A stretch of DNA of 64,000 nucleotides, taken from Clostridium_X cadaveris (GTDB taxonomy: Bacteria; Bacillota; Clostridia; Clostridiales; Clostridiaceae). The stretch lies in NCBI RefSeq assembly GCF_039521325.1, contig NZ_BAAACD010000003.1; one strand, 5' to 3'. How positions within the stretch are numbered: position 1 is the first letter of the stretch; every line of letters starts with the position of its first letter. This document shows positions 44,308-53,308 of the stretch, in pieces. The notes beneath the pieces are model-generated. The model did no database searches. It had not been told where the DNA came from and saw only the letters and a program-made list of their open reading frames with translations. Made by a program: the position numbers and the translations under genes.

Positions 44308-44603
44308 ATATATAGGTCCTCCTTTTTATTACTGTAAATCCATATTACATCTTATTACGAACTTTTTCAATATTTTTATAAATATTATACGGTTAATTTC
44401 GTTATTTTATATGAATTTACAATTTTTATTTTCGTATTTTGTAATTTGTTATTTATTTATAAGTCAAAAATTGAATTTAGAAAAAAATTACAATACGAAC
44501 ATTCACTCACAAATCACATTTCGTAATTCACAGATAAAAAATCGTTTTTTCTTATAAATGAAGTAATTTCACAGAAAAGTATAAAAAAGCTGGACAACTT
44601 AAG
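44308..44603 (-). promoter_or_regulatory. Leader of purine operon with repeated TTCG/CGAA words
   Basis: This AT-rich, gene-free region holds several short words such as gttcgta, ttcgtattg and ttacgaa, at about 44357, 44440, 44487-44500 and 44520. They might be PurR-type boxes. I looked for the conserved core of a guanine riboswitch and did not find it. Confidence 0.35.
44579..44595. repeat. Left arm of the hairpin split by the insertion sequence
   Basis: gtataaaaaagctggac. The perfect complement lies at 46118-46134 on the other side of the insertion sequence. Without the IS and one target repeat these arms would form a 17-bp stem with a 7-base loop (aacttaa), a strong bidirectional terminator-like hairpin. 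Confidence 0.85.
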
Positions 44604-44663
44604 TAATGTGACCCCCAAAAGTTAGACTTTATTAGCGAGACAGTTTCGGCTGCCTCGCTATTT

Positions 44664-45464
44664 TTATGCAGCCAAGAGTTTGAGTCTGTATTGCACAGGA
44701 CTCATCCATCCTAGTTTCTCTTTAATCCTTTGTTCATTGTAGTACTTTATATATCTTTCTATTTCAGATTTCAATTTCTCATAACTGTAATAAACAACAC
44801 CATAGTATATTTCCTGTTTCAAGAGTCCAAAGAAGTTTTCCATTACAGAATTATCGTGACAGTTTCCCTTGCGGGACATGCTCTGAAAAATCCGCTCTTC
44901 TTTAAGACGATGTGAGTATGACTTCATCTGGTAAGCCCAGCCTTGGTCAGAATGAAATGTTCTTCGATATGGGCAATCAGATGTTATTTCAATGGCTTCA
45001 TTTAGAGCATTTATCACATTGGTGGCAGAAGGCCGCCTATCAATACCGTAACTTAAAATCTCACTGTTACATATATCCATAAACGGATCCAAGTATAGTT
45101 TGTGCATCGTCATATGTCCCTTAGAATCTACCTCATAGTATTTAAACTCAGTAGTATCTGTTGTGATTTTCTGATGAGGGATATTTGTATTAAAACGTCT
45201 TCTGATTCTGTTGGGCGCAACTGTTCCGATCTTGCCTTTGTAAGAACTATATTTACGACTTTTTCTAGTAAAGGAAGTAACTTGGAGATTTAGTTTCTGC
45301 ATGATTCTCTGTACTTTCTTTTTATTAACAATAAAGCCCTGATTTCGAAGTTCACCATATATTCTACGATAGCCATAATCCTTGTTTGTGTTATGTATTT
45401 CTAAGATTGTATCCTCAATTGCCTGGTCAGGATTTTTCCTATCAAATCTTTTCTGCCAGTACAT
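44664..45464 (-). CDS. IS3-family transposase OrfB (DDE domain)
   Basis: At least 266 residues are visible. An HTH_21-type region (DYGYRRIYGELRNQGFIVNK) precedes the rve integrase core with catalytic residues in ITTDTTEFKY (first Asp), TFHSDQGWAY (second Asp) and SVMENFFGLLKQEIYY (Glu). The frame is open upstream into orfA in the -1 register, and an A6 run in orfA (45547-45552 on the plus strand as T) is a candidate slip site for the OrfAB fusion. The intact triad means that the element may still move. Confidence 0.93.
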   Translation of the reverse strand: MYWQKRFDRKNPDQAIEDTILEIHNTNKDYGYRRIYGELRNQGFIVNKKKVQRIMQKLNLQVTSFTRKSRKYSSYKGKIGTVAPNRIRRRFNTNIPHQKITTDTTEFKYYEVDSKGHMTMHKLYLDPFMDICNSEILSYGIDRRPSATNVINALNEAIEITSDCPYRRTFHSDQGWAYQMKSYSHRLKEERIFQSMSRKGNCHDNSVMENFFGLLKQEIYYGVVYYSYEKLKSEIERYIKYYNEQRIKEKLGWMSPVQYRLKLLAA

Positions 45465-45505
45465 ATATGTTGCCTTCGGAAAGCTAACAATTGCGAGAAT
45501 ATCTT

Positions 45506-46059
45506 TTAGTTTGAAGTCTCCTCGGAGGCTGTGGATGATTCTCGCTGTTTTTTCAGAAGAGTTTCCTCCTCTAAACGCAGCCTCCTCAGTTCTTTTAAAT
45601 AGGCATTCTCAATTTTAAGCTTTAAAAGTTCATCTTCAAGTTGTCTCACATGTTCAGCACTTGTGTCTACTGGAGTAATTTCTGAAGATAACTGTACTTT
45701 TTCTTTCTTATTATTTGATACCAATGACTTCTTACGACCTTTCTTCTTCGGTCTCAATGCATCAACACCTGCAATATTAAAATCATTGACCCATTTACAT
45801 ATCTGTACTGGGTTGTTGATTTTCTCTTGGAGAGCTAANNNNNNNNNNNNNNNNNNNNNNNNNNNNNNNNAGAATAATTATTTTTTTTTCTTGAGCGCTT
45901 TAATCCTTCATCACCCATTTTGGAATAAGATAATACCCACTTCTTAATGTTACTCCACGCAGGAATACCATAAGTCTTGGCAAGATACGAATATCCGCCT
46001 TCACCATTTAAATATGCATCAACAACCTTTTTCTTAAGTTCATAACTGTATTTTGCCAT
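45506..46059 (-). CDS. IS3-family transposase OrfA, interrupted by sequence gap
   Basis: The N-terminal part (45871-46059) starts MAKYSYELKKKVVDAYLNGE and is an HTH_28-like DNA-binding domain. After the N run a second HTH-like part follows (NNPVQICKWVNDFNIAGVDA), then a basic linker and a leucine-rich coiled coil (HVRQLEDELLKLKIENAYLK) for dimerisation. The two halves are not in the same register across the 32 N, so the gap length is only an estimate. Confidence 0.85.
45839..45870. other. Assembly gap (32 N)
   Basis: A run of N inside orfA of the insertion sequence. Gaps like this arise when repeated IS copies break an assembly, so other copies probably exist in the genome. Confidence 0.99.
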
Positions 46060-46270
46060 AAAAAATCGACCTCCAATTCGTTAGATTTTTGGTCTAACTT
46101 TTGGGGGTCGGTTCAAAGTCCAGCTTTTTTATACTATAAATCCACCATAATATAATCTTATATATAAATAAGAATTTATAATTTTACATTATTATTAGAA
46201 TTTTATAAAATAGTATGTGGAAATAAAATAGCACACCTATTGCTTGCTATAAATTTAAGGAGTTGTATTT

Positions 46271-47209
46271 ATGAAAGTAAAACCAGATGACATCAAGCGT
46301 GTAAAATCTTTAGGATTTTTATACAACAGGGGTACAGAAGATGAATTTAATTGTCGTGTTATCACTGAAAATGGTACTCTTACCAGCGAAGATTTGGAAA
46401 CTATTGCAGAAGCTGCAAGAAAATACGGCAATGGAAAAGTAGCCTTTACTTCTAGAATGACAGTTGAGATGCAGGGCGTAAAGTATGAAGGAATCGATGC
46501 TCTTATATCTGATCTTAAAGAACATGGGCTTATAACTGGAGGTACTGGTGATAAAATCAGACCCGTTGTAGCTTGTAAGGGAGGAACTTGTGTATTTGGG
46601 CAAGTTGATTCTGCTGATATAGCAAAGAGAATTCATGACAGATTTTTTATTGGATACAAAAATGTAGAACTTCCTCATAAATTTAAAATTGCAGTAGGAG
46701 GTTGTCCTAATAACTGTGTAAAACCTGATTTAAATGATATTGGATTAATTGGACAAAATATGCCTGAAATACATGAAGATATATGCCGTGGATGCACTAA
46801 ATGTGCAGTTGAGATGAACTGTTTAATGCATGCACCAAAAGTTGTAGATAAAAAAATAACTATAAATCGTGATATATGCAACAGATGTGGTAAATGTATA
46901 AAGAAGTGTTATTTTCACTGTCTATCTTCTAAGGCCCACGGAGTTAAAATTTTAATCGGCGGAAAATGGGGTCGTCAAGGAAGACCTGGTTCTGAGATAA
47001 ATGGAATTTACAGTATAGAGGAAGCTCTTGATATAATTGAAAAAGCTATCTTAGTTTACCGTGAGAATGCCTTTAAGAAAGAGCGTTTTGGGGATATGAT
47101 AGAAAGAATAGGTCATGATAAAATTGAAAAGATGATTTTATCAAATGATACTATAGAAAGAAAAGATGAAATATTAGCTTTATCTATAAAACCAAAAGAA
47201 CAAAAATAA
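46271..47209 (+). CDS. Siroheme-type sulfite/nitrite reductase-like protein with ferredoxin domain
   Basis: The 312-residue protein has an N-terminal ferredoxin-like half domain (TSRMTVEMQGV), siroheme/[4Fe-4S] cysteines in CKGGTCVFG and GGCPNNCVKP, and a C-terminal double [4Fe-4S] domain (CRGCTKCAVEMNC and CNRCGKCIKKC). This layout is like AsrC of anaerobic sulfite reductase. The usual AsrA and AsrB subunits are not encoded next to it, so the electron donor and substrate (sulfite or nitrite) are open. The start follows AAGGAG. Confidence 0.88.
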   Translation: MKVKPDDIKRVKSLGFLYNRGTEDEFNCRVITENGTLTSEDLETIAEAARKYGNGKVAFTSRMTVEMQGVKYEGIDALISDLKEHGLITGGTGDKIRPVVACKGGTCVFGQVDSADIAKRIHDRFFIGYKNVELPHKFKIAVGGCPNNCVKPDLNDIGLIGQNMPEIHEDICRGCTKCAVEMNCLMHAPKVVDKKITINRDICNRCGKCIKKCYFHCLSSKAHGVKILIGGKWGRQGRPGSEINGIYSIEEALDIIEKAILVYRENAFKKERFGDMIERIGHDKIEKMILSNDTIERKDEILALSIKPKEQK

Positions 47210-47295
47210 TCTAGTTAATAGTAAACTTATAAAATCTTTTAATACAAAATTTAAAATTTTAAAGAATAAGAAAATTTCACTTTATATCGATTCTT

Positions 47296-47321
47296 AAAAG
47301 AGCTCCACGGAGTTCTTTTTT
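47296..47321 (+). terminator. Terminator after sulfite reductase-like gene
   Basis: aaaagagctcc and ggagttctttt (10-11 pairs with one G-U) around a 3-base loop, followed by T. Confidence 0.85.
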
Positions 47322-47421
47322 CATATCTAAGATTTTCTCTATTTAAATTTCATTGTATAATAAATATAATTAATAATTTGCAATTTTATAACTTAATTAT
47401 AAATGAAAGAAGTGATAATTT

Positions 47422-47898
47422 ATGGCAATAGTACACATGCTTTGTGGTAAAGTAGGAAGTGGAAAAAGTACCTATGCACAAAGTTTAAAAACTAAAGGAA
47501 ATACCTTTATATTATCTTACGATGACCTTATGCTCATTTTATTTGACGATTGTATAGGTCCTGCTAAACATCAAGAAATGGTTAGTAGATGCAAGAAGTT
47601 TTTATTTGGACAGGCTCTTGAAATGTTAGAGATGAATATAGATGTAATATTAGATTTTGGTTTTTGGTCTAAAGAAGAAAGAGATGAAACCAAAAGATTC
47701 TTTAAAAGTAAAGGTATAGAAGTAAAACTTCATTATGTAAATCCACCTTATGAAGTTATAACAAAACATCTTGAAATCAGGAATAAAGCTATAAATGATG
47801 GTGTTCGTGGTTATTATATGACTCCAGAAAAGCGAAAAAGATTTGATGGTTTTTTCCAAGAACCTTCAAAAGAAGAAATTGATGAATATATAAAATAA
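47422..47898 (+). CDS. P-loop kinase / AAA-type ATPase, zeta-toxin-like fold
   Basis: The 158-residue protein has a Walker A GKVGSGKST at residues 9-17, a DFGFWSKEERDE region at the Walker B/DxxFW position and an Arg-rich lid (RNKAINDGVRG). This is the small kinase family (AAA_33) that includes polynucleotide and zeta-like kinases. The substrate is not known. No antitoxin gene is next to it, so a toxin role is not supported. Confidence 0.85.
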   Translation: MAIVHMLCGKVGSGKSTYAQSLKTKGNTFILSYDDLMLILFDDCIGPAKHQEMVSRCKKFLFGQALEMLEMNIDVILDFGFWSKEERDETKRFFKSKGIEVKLHYVNPPYEVITKHLEIRNKAINDGVRGYYMTPEKRKRFDGFFQEPSKEEIDEYIK

Positions 47899-48027
47899 TT
47901 TTATTAAAAGAATAAAAGCAGATGATAAACTTTTTTGAGATAGTATTAACGTAAAGAACAGTTTAAATAATAAAACTTTTCTTACATTCATGACCATATC
48001 AATTAACCTTATCATCTACTTTTTATG

Positions 48028-48465
48028 TTATATTTCTTTTTCCATAACAATCATATCAGAAAAAGTTGTCATACCCATCTTGTTATAAAAGCCTTCTGTT
48101 TTATGTCCAGCTACTGTGTTTAGTGTTATTGAAGATATTCCTTTTTCCTTTAATCTATATTCAAATTCTTTGAAAATTTTAGTCCCAAATCCGCTTTTAC
48201 GAATATCATTTCTTACACAAAACTCTTTAATATTAAACATCGGACCATTATAATACTGCTCTTCACTTCCCAAGATCATTCCACATATCATTTCACCTTC
48301 ATATGCTATTATTCCATATGCTGCTGATGCATCCATCATCTGAGTAAGTCTTTTCGTGGCTGTTTCTATAGTCCATCTATCATTCCATGGTTCTGAATTA
48401 AAAGTTTTAACATACAATTCAGCAACTAGCTTTATATCTTTTAAAGTCATTTCCTTAAATTTCAT
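48028..48465 (-). CDS. GNAT family N-acetyltransferase
   Basis: The 145-residue protein has the GNAT acetyl-CoA site NDIRKSGFGTKIFKEFEYRL (a variant of the Q/R-x2-G-x-G/A loop) and a C-terminal SITLNTVAGHKTEGFYNKMG. It would acetylate a small molecule or protein; the acceptor is unknown. It lies 33 bases after the AEC carrier gene on the same strand. Confidence 0.92.
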   Translation of the reverse strand: MKFKEMTLKDIKLVAELYVKTFNSEPWNDRWTIETATKRLTQMMDASAAYGIIAYEGEMICGMILGSEEQYYNGPMFNIKEFCVRNDIRKSGFGTKIFKEFEYRLKEKGISSITLNTVAGHKTEGFYNKMGMTTFSDMIVMEKEI

Positions 48466-48498
48466 AATTTACTCCTAAATTCTTTTTATTTATAAACT

Positions 48499-49563
48499 TT
48501 ACATAGGTATAAACCCCATATTTTTCATAACCTCTAATGCTACTATAAATATAGGCATAGCTACTACTGCTACAAATGTAGACAAGAAAGAACATTCTGA
48601 GGTGAATACCGCTTCTTTGTCAAAACTTATTGCATAAGAAGCTGCAACTGTAGCCGTAGGCGAGCACATCATAAGTACAGTCATTGCAACTCCAACGAAA
48701 GATACCTTAATTAATCCTACATTTATAAGCACCATAAGTCCTGCTAAACATATTATAGGCACTACTATAACTTTAATCAAGCTATAACCCCAAACATCTT
48801 TTCTTCCTACTGCAGTTTTAAATGGAACTGCTGCTAAAGTTGTACCGATAGACAACCATGAAAGCGGTGATGCTAACTTGTCCAAATAAGTTAAAGGCTT
48901 AAATAACCATGGTACAGTTTTATCAATCCTTAAAAATGCATAATTTTGTACCGTATCACCAGTTTGAACTGCTACTTGAGGCATTTTATCTTGAAATATC
49001 CATATAAACAGTCCTACAAAAGTGGCTATAACTATAGGATTAAGTACTACGTTTTTTACATTTTGTTTTAGATTCTCCCTGTCCATTTTTAATCCGGACA
49101 TTTTTATAAATGCATAAGAATATAAGAAAACTCTATATGATATATTAAATATATTCGCGTACATAGCTCCAACATCTCCATAAATAGATGCTACTATAGG
49201 GATCCCGAAAAATGTGGTAGATCCAAATATGGTAAGCACTCTATACACATCTTGTTTCTCGCCCTGCATCCTTATGTACATAATCTTTGTTACAAATATA
49301 AGTCCTATATAGACAACAAATCCCCATATAAGTATACTAATACCCTCATGCAGCTGCTTTTGATCTATGTCTTTCATAAAAGATGTGAAAGCAAGGGCTG
49401 GTAGTGATGCACATAAAACCACGTCACTAAGTGCTTTAGATATACTTTCTCCAAGCAAATTTTTTTTTCTAAGATATATTCCTAAAATAATTATCACTAT
49501 GGATGAAAATATAGCTCCTACAATAGCGTCATCTGTCAATGTGCTTTTAACAACTTCTAACAT
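48499..49563 (-). CDS. AEC family transporter (copy 1)
   Basis: The 354-residue protein has ten membrane segments in two halves, the pattern of auxin-efflux-carrier family permeases used in bacteria for malate, malonate or lactate-type acids. SPTATVAASYAISFDKEAVF is shared almost exactly with copy 2 at 53309. I chose ATG 49563 because it aligns with the start of copy 2. It lies next to a CitB-type two-component system that probably controls it. Confidence 0.92.
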   Translation of the reverse strand: MLEVVKSTLTDDAIVGAIFSSIVIIILGIYLRKKNLLGESISKALSDVVLCASLPALAFTSFMKDIDQKQLHEGISILIWGFVVYIGLIFVTKIMYIRMQGEKQDVYRVLTIFGSTTFFGIPIVASIYGDVGAMYANIFNISYRVFLYSYAFIKMSGLKMDRENLKQNVKNVVLNPIVIATFVGLFIWIFQDKMPQVAVQTGDTVQNYAFLRIDKTVPWLFKPLTYLDKLASPLSWLSIGTTLAAVPFKTAVGRKDVWGYSLIKVIVVPIICLAGLMVLINVGLIKVSFVGVAMTVLMMCSPTATVAASYAISFDKEAVFTSECSFLSTFVAVVAMPIFIVALEVMKNMGFIPM

Positions 49564-49781
49564 AAACAAAACATCCCCTTGTTAATTATGACAATAAAAA
49601 TCCTTTAATTATTTTAAAATAATTAAAGTAACCTTTATAAATTATCATTTTCATATATATTCTTATGATTTTTACAATAACTAATTATAAAGTAATTATT
49701 TTTATAAATCAAATTTAATTTTTTGAGTCATAAAAGTTTTCATATTAATAATTTATATTTCCAGTAAAATCATTCAATGAC

Positions 49782-49813
49782 AAAAGATGTTCAACTTATA
49801 TTGAACATCTTTT
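49782..49813. terminator. Terminator after two-component system
   Basis: A perfect 13-bp stem aaaagatgttcaa with ttgaacatctttt around a 6-base loop; T runs on both strands. It ends the CitB/CitA-like operon. Confidence 0.88.
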
Positions 49814-49820
49814 CATCAGC

Positions 49821-50501
49821 TTACAATTCTTCATTAATTTCATATAAAAGTTCTGGTCTTCCTACATTTCCGCTTGTGCTATCTACTCTTACCTTACCTG
49901 TCTGCTCTAAAAAGTCCATATATTTTTTTATGGTTACATTGCTTATATTAAGCTCATTAGAAATTTCTCTAACCGTCCACACCCTATGTCTATTAATACT
50001 TAAAAGTTCTTTAACCTTTTTTAACGTCCTATCATTCAAACCTTTAGGAAGCTCTGACTTCTCATTATTTTTGTCTATATTCCTTAGCTTATCTAGCTCT
50101 CTTTGATTTAAATTCTCAGTGTTTTTTAAAATTTTATTTTTGGATATATATCTTTTTATAGCTTCCTCAAATCTCTCTAAGTCAAATGGTTTAACTAAAT
50201 AATCCACCACCCCGTAAGCAAAAGCAGTCTTTACTTCTTCAACACTATTACCAGCGGTAATCATTATTATATCAACAAGATAATTTTTATTTCTAAGACT
50301 TTTTAGTATATCTATGCCATTTTTCTTTGGAAGATATATATCTAAAAGTATAAGATCAACTTCATCTCTATCCAAATATTCTATTATTTCTTCTTCTGTC
50401 ATTACAATTCCAAGTACATTAACTCCGTCAACTTTTTCAAGATATCTCTTATTAATTAAAGCAACCATTGGGTCATCTTCTACAATTAATACATTCTTCA
50501 T
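49821..50501 (-). CDS. CitB/DcuR-type response regulator
   Basis: The 226-residue protein has a receiver domain with E8/D9/D10, phospho-acceptor D54 (LLDIYLPKKNG) and Lys in YLVKPFDLERFE; the C-terminal HTH (about 160-215, VREISNELNISNVTIKKYMD) fits the CitB family. It would act on genes for organic acid uptake, most likely the AEC carriers beside it. It overlaps no other gene and follows the kinase by three bases. Confidence 0.92.
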   Translation of the reverse strand: MKNVLIVEDDPMVALINKRYLEKVDGVNVLGIVMTEEEIIEYLDRDEVDLILLDIYLPKKNGIDILKSLRNKNYLVDIIMITAGNSVEEVKTAFAYGVVDYLVKPFDLERFEEAIKRYISKNKILKNTENLNQRELDKLRNIDKNNEKSELPKGLNDRTLKKVKELLSINRHRVWTVREISNELNISNVTIKKYMDFLEQTGKVRVDSTSGNVGRPELLYEINEEL

Positions 50502-50504
50502 TTT

Positions 50505-52058
50505 CTACTCTCCCTTATAAATAGTTATATAGAAAGCCTTGTCTCCATCATTTTCCTCTATTTCTATTGTTCCATCGTAAAGATCTACTCTGTTTTTCAC
50601 TAAAGCCAGCCCTGTTCCTCTATTTTTTCCCTTGCTTGATATTCCTAAAGTAAATATATTATCTTTGATATCTTCATCTATTGCTATACCATTATCCACA
50701 ACTTTCATATCAATTTGATTTTCATCTTCCGTTAGATAAACTTTAACCCATTTGTCATCATCATCTTTCATTGCACAAGCTTCAAATGCATTTTCAATCA
50801 AATTTCCTAAAATTGTTGTAATGTCATTAGAGTCTACAGAACCATGATTATTAAAAAGGAAGGACTCTTTACTAAGATCGAAAGTCACATTTCTCTCTTT
50901 GGCAATTAACTCACGACTTGCTAATATGCTTCTCACATAATGATCTTCAATATTAGAAAACTTTACAGTTTTGAACTCTTGCATTTTTTGCAGCTTCAAT
51001 ATATATTTTGTGACTTCGTCAAATTCCTTAAGTTTTATCAGTCCTAATATGACATGAAGATTATTTTTAAATTCATGCACATTCGCTCTGAGGTTCTTTA
51101 CAATTTCATCTACTCCTGTAATTTCTTTTGCTATTCTATCTATGCTCTTTCTATCATTCATTATAATAACGCAGCCTAGATATTCCCCCTCTTCCTGTAT
51201 AGTATTTATTGTAACAAATACTCTAGTTTTATCTATGATAAACTCTTTCATTTGAAGATCTTTTTCTAATTCTATATATTTTTTCAACTTTTTAAGCACT
51301 TTTTCTAATGGAAAATCTTCTAAAATCTCTTCACATTTTTTATTTAATTCTATTACCTTATGCTTTTCATCAAGAGCTATTATTCCTTCTTGAACACTAT
51401 CCAATATAGCTTTTTTTTCTATATATAGCCTTGTTATATTTTCCGGTTCCATGCCTAAAGTAAGTTTTTTTATCCTTTTTGAAAACAATTTTGATATGAC
51501 TATAGTTATACAAAATACAACTAAAAATAGCACTGCATAATTAAGTTTTATGCTGTTATTTATATACTGTATATCCTTATAGTATTTTCCAACCATTACA
51601 AATCCAACTTGTTTTCCATGATAATATATAGGTTCAAACCATCTTAATGTTTTCCCCATTGACCCTACCATAATAGAATAATAACTTGTGCCTTTATCTA
51701 AAACTTCTTTTTTATCATCATTTACATAAATAGCACCAACTTGATTTTCATCTAAATGAGAATATTTTTTTCCAGTCATGTCTGCAACAACTACTATGTC
51801 CACATCTTCAATGTGAGCAATAAGTTTTTTGGTATATCCCTGAATTGAATAGTCAAATTCTCTATTTTTAAGTTTATCTTTTATGAATTCTGTATCACTT
51901 ACTATGAATCCTACTTCTTTAAGTTTATTTTTTATTCTTTCATCTACACTTTTAAGCTTATTATCTATGAAAAAACCATAGGATAATATCAGAGGAATTA
52001 AAGTTATTAAAATTCCGTAGATTATAAATTTATTTTCTAATTTTATTTTTTTCTTCAT
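50505..52058 (-). CDS. CitA/DcuS-type sensor histidine kinase
   Basis: The 517-residue protein has a membrane segment (about 12-30), an extracellular PAS-like sensor domain (about 31-170), a second segment (about 173-190), a cytoplasmic PAS domain, the H-box VHEFKNNLHVILGLIKL and an ATPase domain with LGNLIENAFEAC and GISSKGKNRGTGLALVKNR. Such kinases sense extracellular carboxylates. It is followed by its regulator and flanked by two AEC carriers and a hydroxyacid dehydrogenase. Confidence 0.94.
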   Translation of the reverse strand: MKKKIKLENKFIIYGILITLIPLILSYGFFIDNKLKSVDERIKNKLKEVGFIVSDTEFIKDKLKNREFDYSIQGYTKKLIAHIEDVDIVVVADMTGKKYSHLDENQVGAIYVNDDKKEVLDKGTSYYSIMVGSMGKTLRWFEPIYYHGKQVGFVMVGKYYKDIQYINNSIKLNYAVLFLVVFCITIVISKLFSKRIKKLTLGMEPENITRLYIEKKAILDSVQEGIIALDEKHKVIELNKKCEEILEDFPLEKVLKKLKKYIELEKDLQMKEFIIDKTRVFVTINTIQEEGEYLGCVIIMNDRKSIDRIAKEITGVDEIVKNLRANVHEFKNNLHVILGLIKLKEFDEVTKYILKLQKMQEFKTVKFSNIEDHYVRSILASRELIAKERNVTFDLSKESFLFNNHGSVDSNDITTILGNLIENAFEACAMKDDDDKWVKVYLTEDENQIDMKVVDNGIAIDEDIKDNIFTLGISSKGKNRGTGLALVKNRVDLYDGTIEIEENDGDKAFYITIYKGE

Positions 52059-52155
52059 TTGCCTATCACCTTTTAAATAATATCATAAGTAAAATTTGAA
52101 TTCCACTTTATATTTATTATCATCCTAATATTTATGCCATGTTACATTAAAAATC

Positions 52156-52194
52156 ATAAAAAAAGAAGTTCAATTTTAAAATCGAACTTCTTTT
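52156..52194 (-). terminator. Terminator after hydroxyacid dehydrogenase
   Basis: aaaagaagttc (52161-52171) pairs with gaacttctttt (52184-52194) around a 12-base loop, followed by T on the minus strand. Confidence 0.85.
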
Positions 52195-52209
52195 ACACAT
52201 TTTTTTATA

Positions 52210-53211
52210 TTATACTAATGCGTTCTTGCATTTTCCTTCTGTTAAATATTCTTGTAAATTCTCATAAGAAATTTCAACCATATTTCTTAAAGCTTCATCA
52301 GTATAAGATCCCATATGTGGAGTTACAAGAACCTTTGGATATAGGTTCATCATTTTCTCGAATACTGGATTAGATAAAGCAGCTCCTTCAAAATCTTTAA
52401 AGAATATTTCCGCTTCTCCTTCAATTACGTCTGTACCAAAGCCACCAAGTTTTCCGCTTTCTACAGCATCAAGTATAGCTTCTAGATCTTGAACTTCTCC
52501 TCTAGCTGTATTTACAAGGATTGCTCCATCTTTCATTTTTTCAATTAATTCTTTATTGATTATATGATAGTTTTGTCCTTTAATATATGGCATATGTACA
52601 GATACTACATCTGAGTTTGCCATAACTTCTTCAAGACTCATAAATGTAACAACTTCTTTTGCTGCATCGCTTTGGAACACATCATAAGCTATTACATTTG
52701 CACCTAATCCCTTGAAAAGTTTAGCAGCTGTAAGACCTATTCTTCCTGCTCCTAATATTCCAACTGTGCAGTTTCTTATTTCCTTGCTGAACATGAATGG
52801 ATCAACTTTAAAGTTTCTCTCATTTGTTCTGCTTACAGTATAAGCTGTATGTCTTAAAAGCATCATAGATAATGTAACTGCAAGCTCCCCTATAGCATTT
52901 GGAGAATATCCTGGAACTCTTGCAACTTCTAATCCTAATTCTTTAGCTGCATCTAAATCCACGTGATCGAATCCAACTGTTCTTGTTAGAACATATTGTA
53001 GTCCATGTTTCTTTAATATCTCTAAATTTTGTCTGTCTGCTTTACAGTTTCCTCTAACCATTATAGCTTTTGAACCCATAGCAGTTTCTACATTTTCATG
53101 AGTTAAATTTGAGCTTATTAACTCTAGTTCATATCCAAATCTTTCATTTAATTGGTGGAAGTATGGAACCTCAGTTTCTCTAACACCATAACATACTATT
53201 TTTGTACTCAT
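52210..53211 (-). CDS. D-2-hydroxyacid dehydrogenase (D-lactate dehydrogenase-like)
   Basis: The 333-residue protein starts at ATG 53211 after GGAGGG; the longer frame uses the ribosome site as codons. It has the NAD-binding GILGAGRIGLTAAKLFKGLG, a catalytic Arg in LVNTARGEVQDL, Glu in DVIEGEAEIF and His in TPHMGSYTDEA. It reduces pyruvate or another 2-oxo acid, for example 2-oxoisocaproate in Stickland metabolism, to the D-hydroxyacid. Located after AEC copy 2 with a hairpin between, which suggests that the acid product may be exported or imported by that carrier. Confidence 0.92.
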   Translation of the reverse strand: MSTKIVCYGVRETEVPYFHQLNERFGYELELISSNLTHENVETAMGSKAIMVRGNCKADRQNLEILKKHGLQYVLTRTVGFDHVDLDAAKELGLEVARVPGYSPNAIGELAVTLSMMLLRHTAYTVSRTNERNFKVDPFMFSKEIRNCTVGILGAGRIGLTAAKLFKGLGANVIAYDVFQSDAAKEVVTFMSLEEVMANSDVVSVHMPYIKGQNYHIINKELIEKMKDGAILVNTARGEVQDLEAILDAVESGKLGGFGTDVIEGEAEIFFKDFEGAALSNPVFEKMMNLYPKVLVTPHMGSYTDEALRNMVEISYENLQEYLTEGKCKNALV

Positions 53212-53237
53212 ATTTTCACCCTCCATATCCTTCTATA

Positions 53238-53280
53238 AGAAGAGACCTGCAGCTTAAATATAAAGCTGAAGACCTCTTCT
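53238..53280. repeat. Long intercistronic hairpin between AEC copy 2 and dehydrogenase
   Basis: agaagagacctgcagctt (53238-53255) pairs with aagctgaagacctcttct (53263-53280), 16-17 of 18 bases. It has no T run on the minus strand. It may stabilise or process the shared mRNA. Confidence 0.65.
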
Positions 53281-53308
53281 AAAAATCATCTTATATATAA
53301 TTGTCTTA

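Larger units (their letters stand above)
44604..46115 (-). mobile_element. IS3-family insertion sequence (IS150 type)
   Basis: Terminal inverted repeats share gacccccaaaagttagac just inside both ends; the right end reads TGAACCGACC inward. A 3-bp target repeat AAG flanks it (44601-44603 and 46116-46118), as is common for this group. It carries orfA and orfB. A 32-base N run at 45839-45870 lies inside orfA, so the apparent length of 1512 bases is approximate. The IS lies in the loop of a hairpin. Confidence 0.9.

Noticed and set aside
44308..44603. Guanine riboswitch upstream of the purine permease
   Set aside because: The conserved aptamer core words were not found in the leader.
47422..47898. 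Zeta-type toxin of a toxin-antitoxin pair
   Set aside because: The P-loop kinase fits, but there is no small antitoxin gene beside it.
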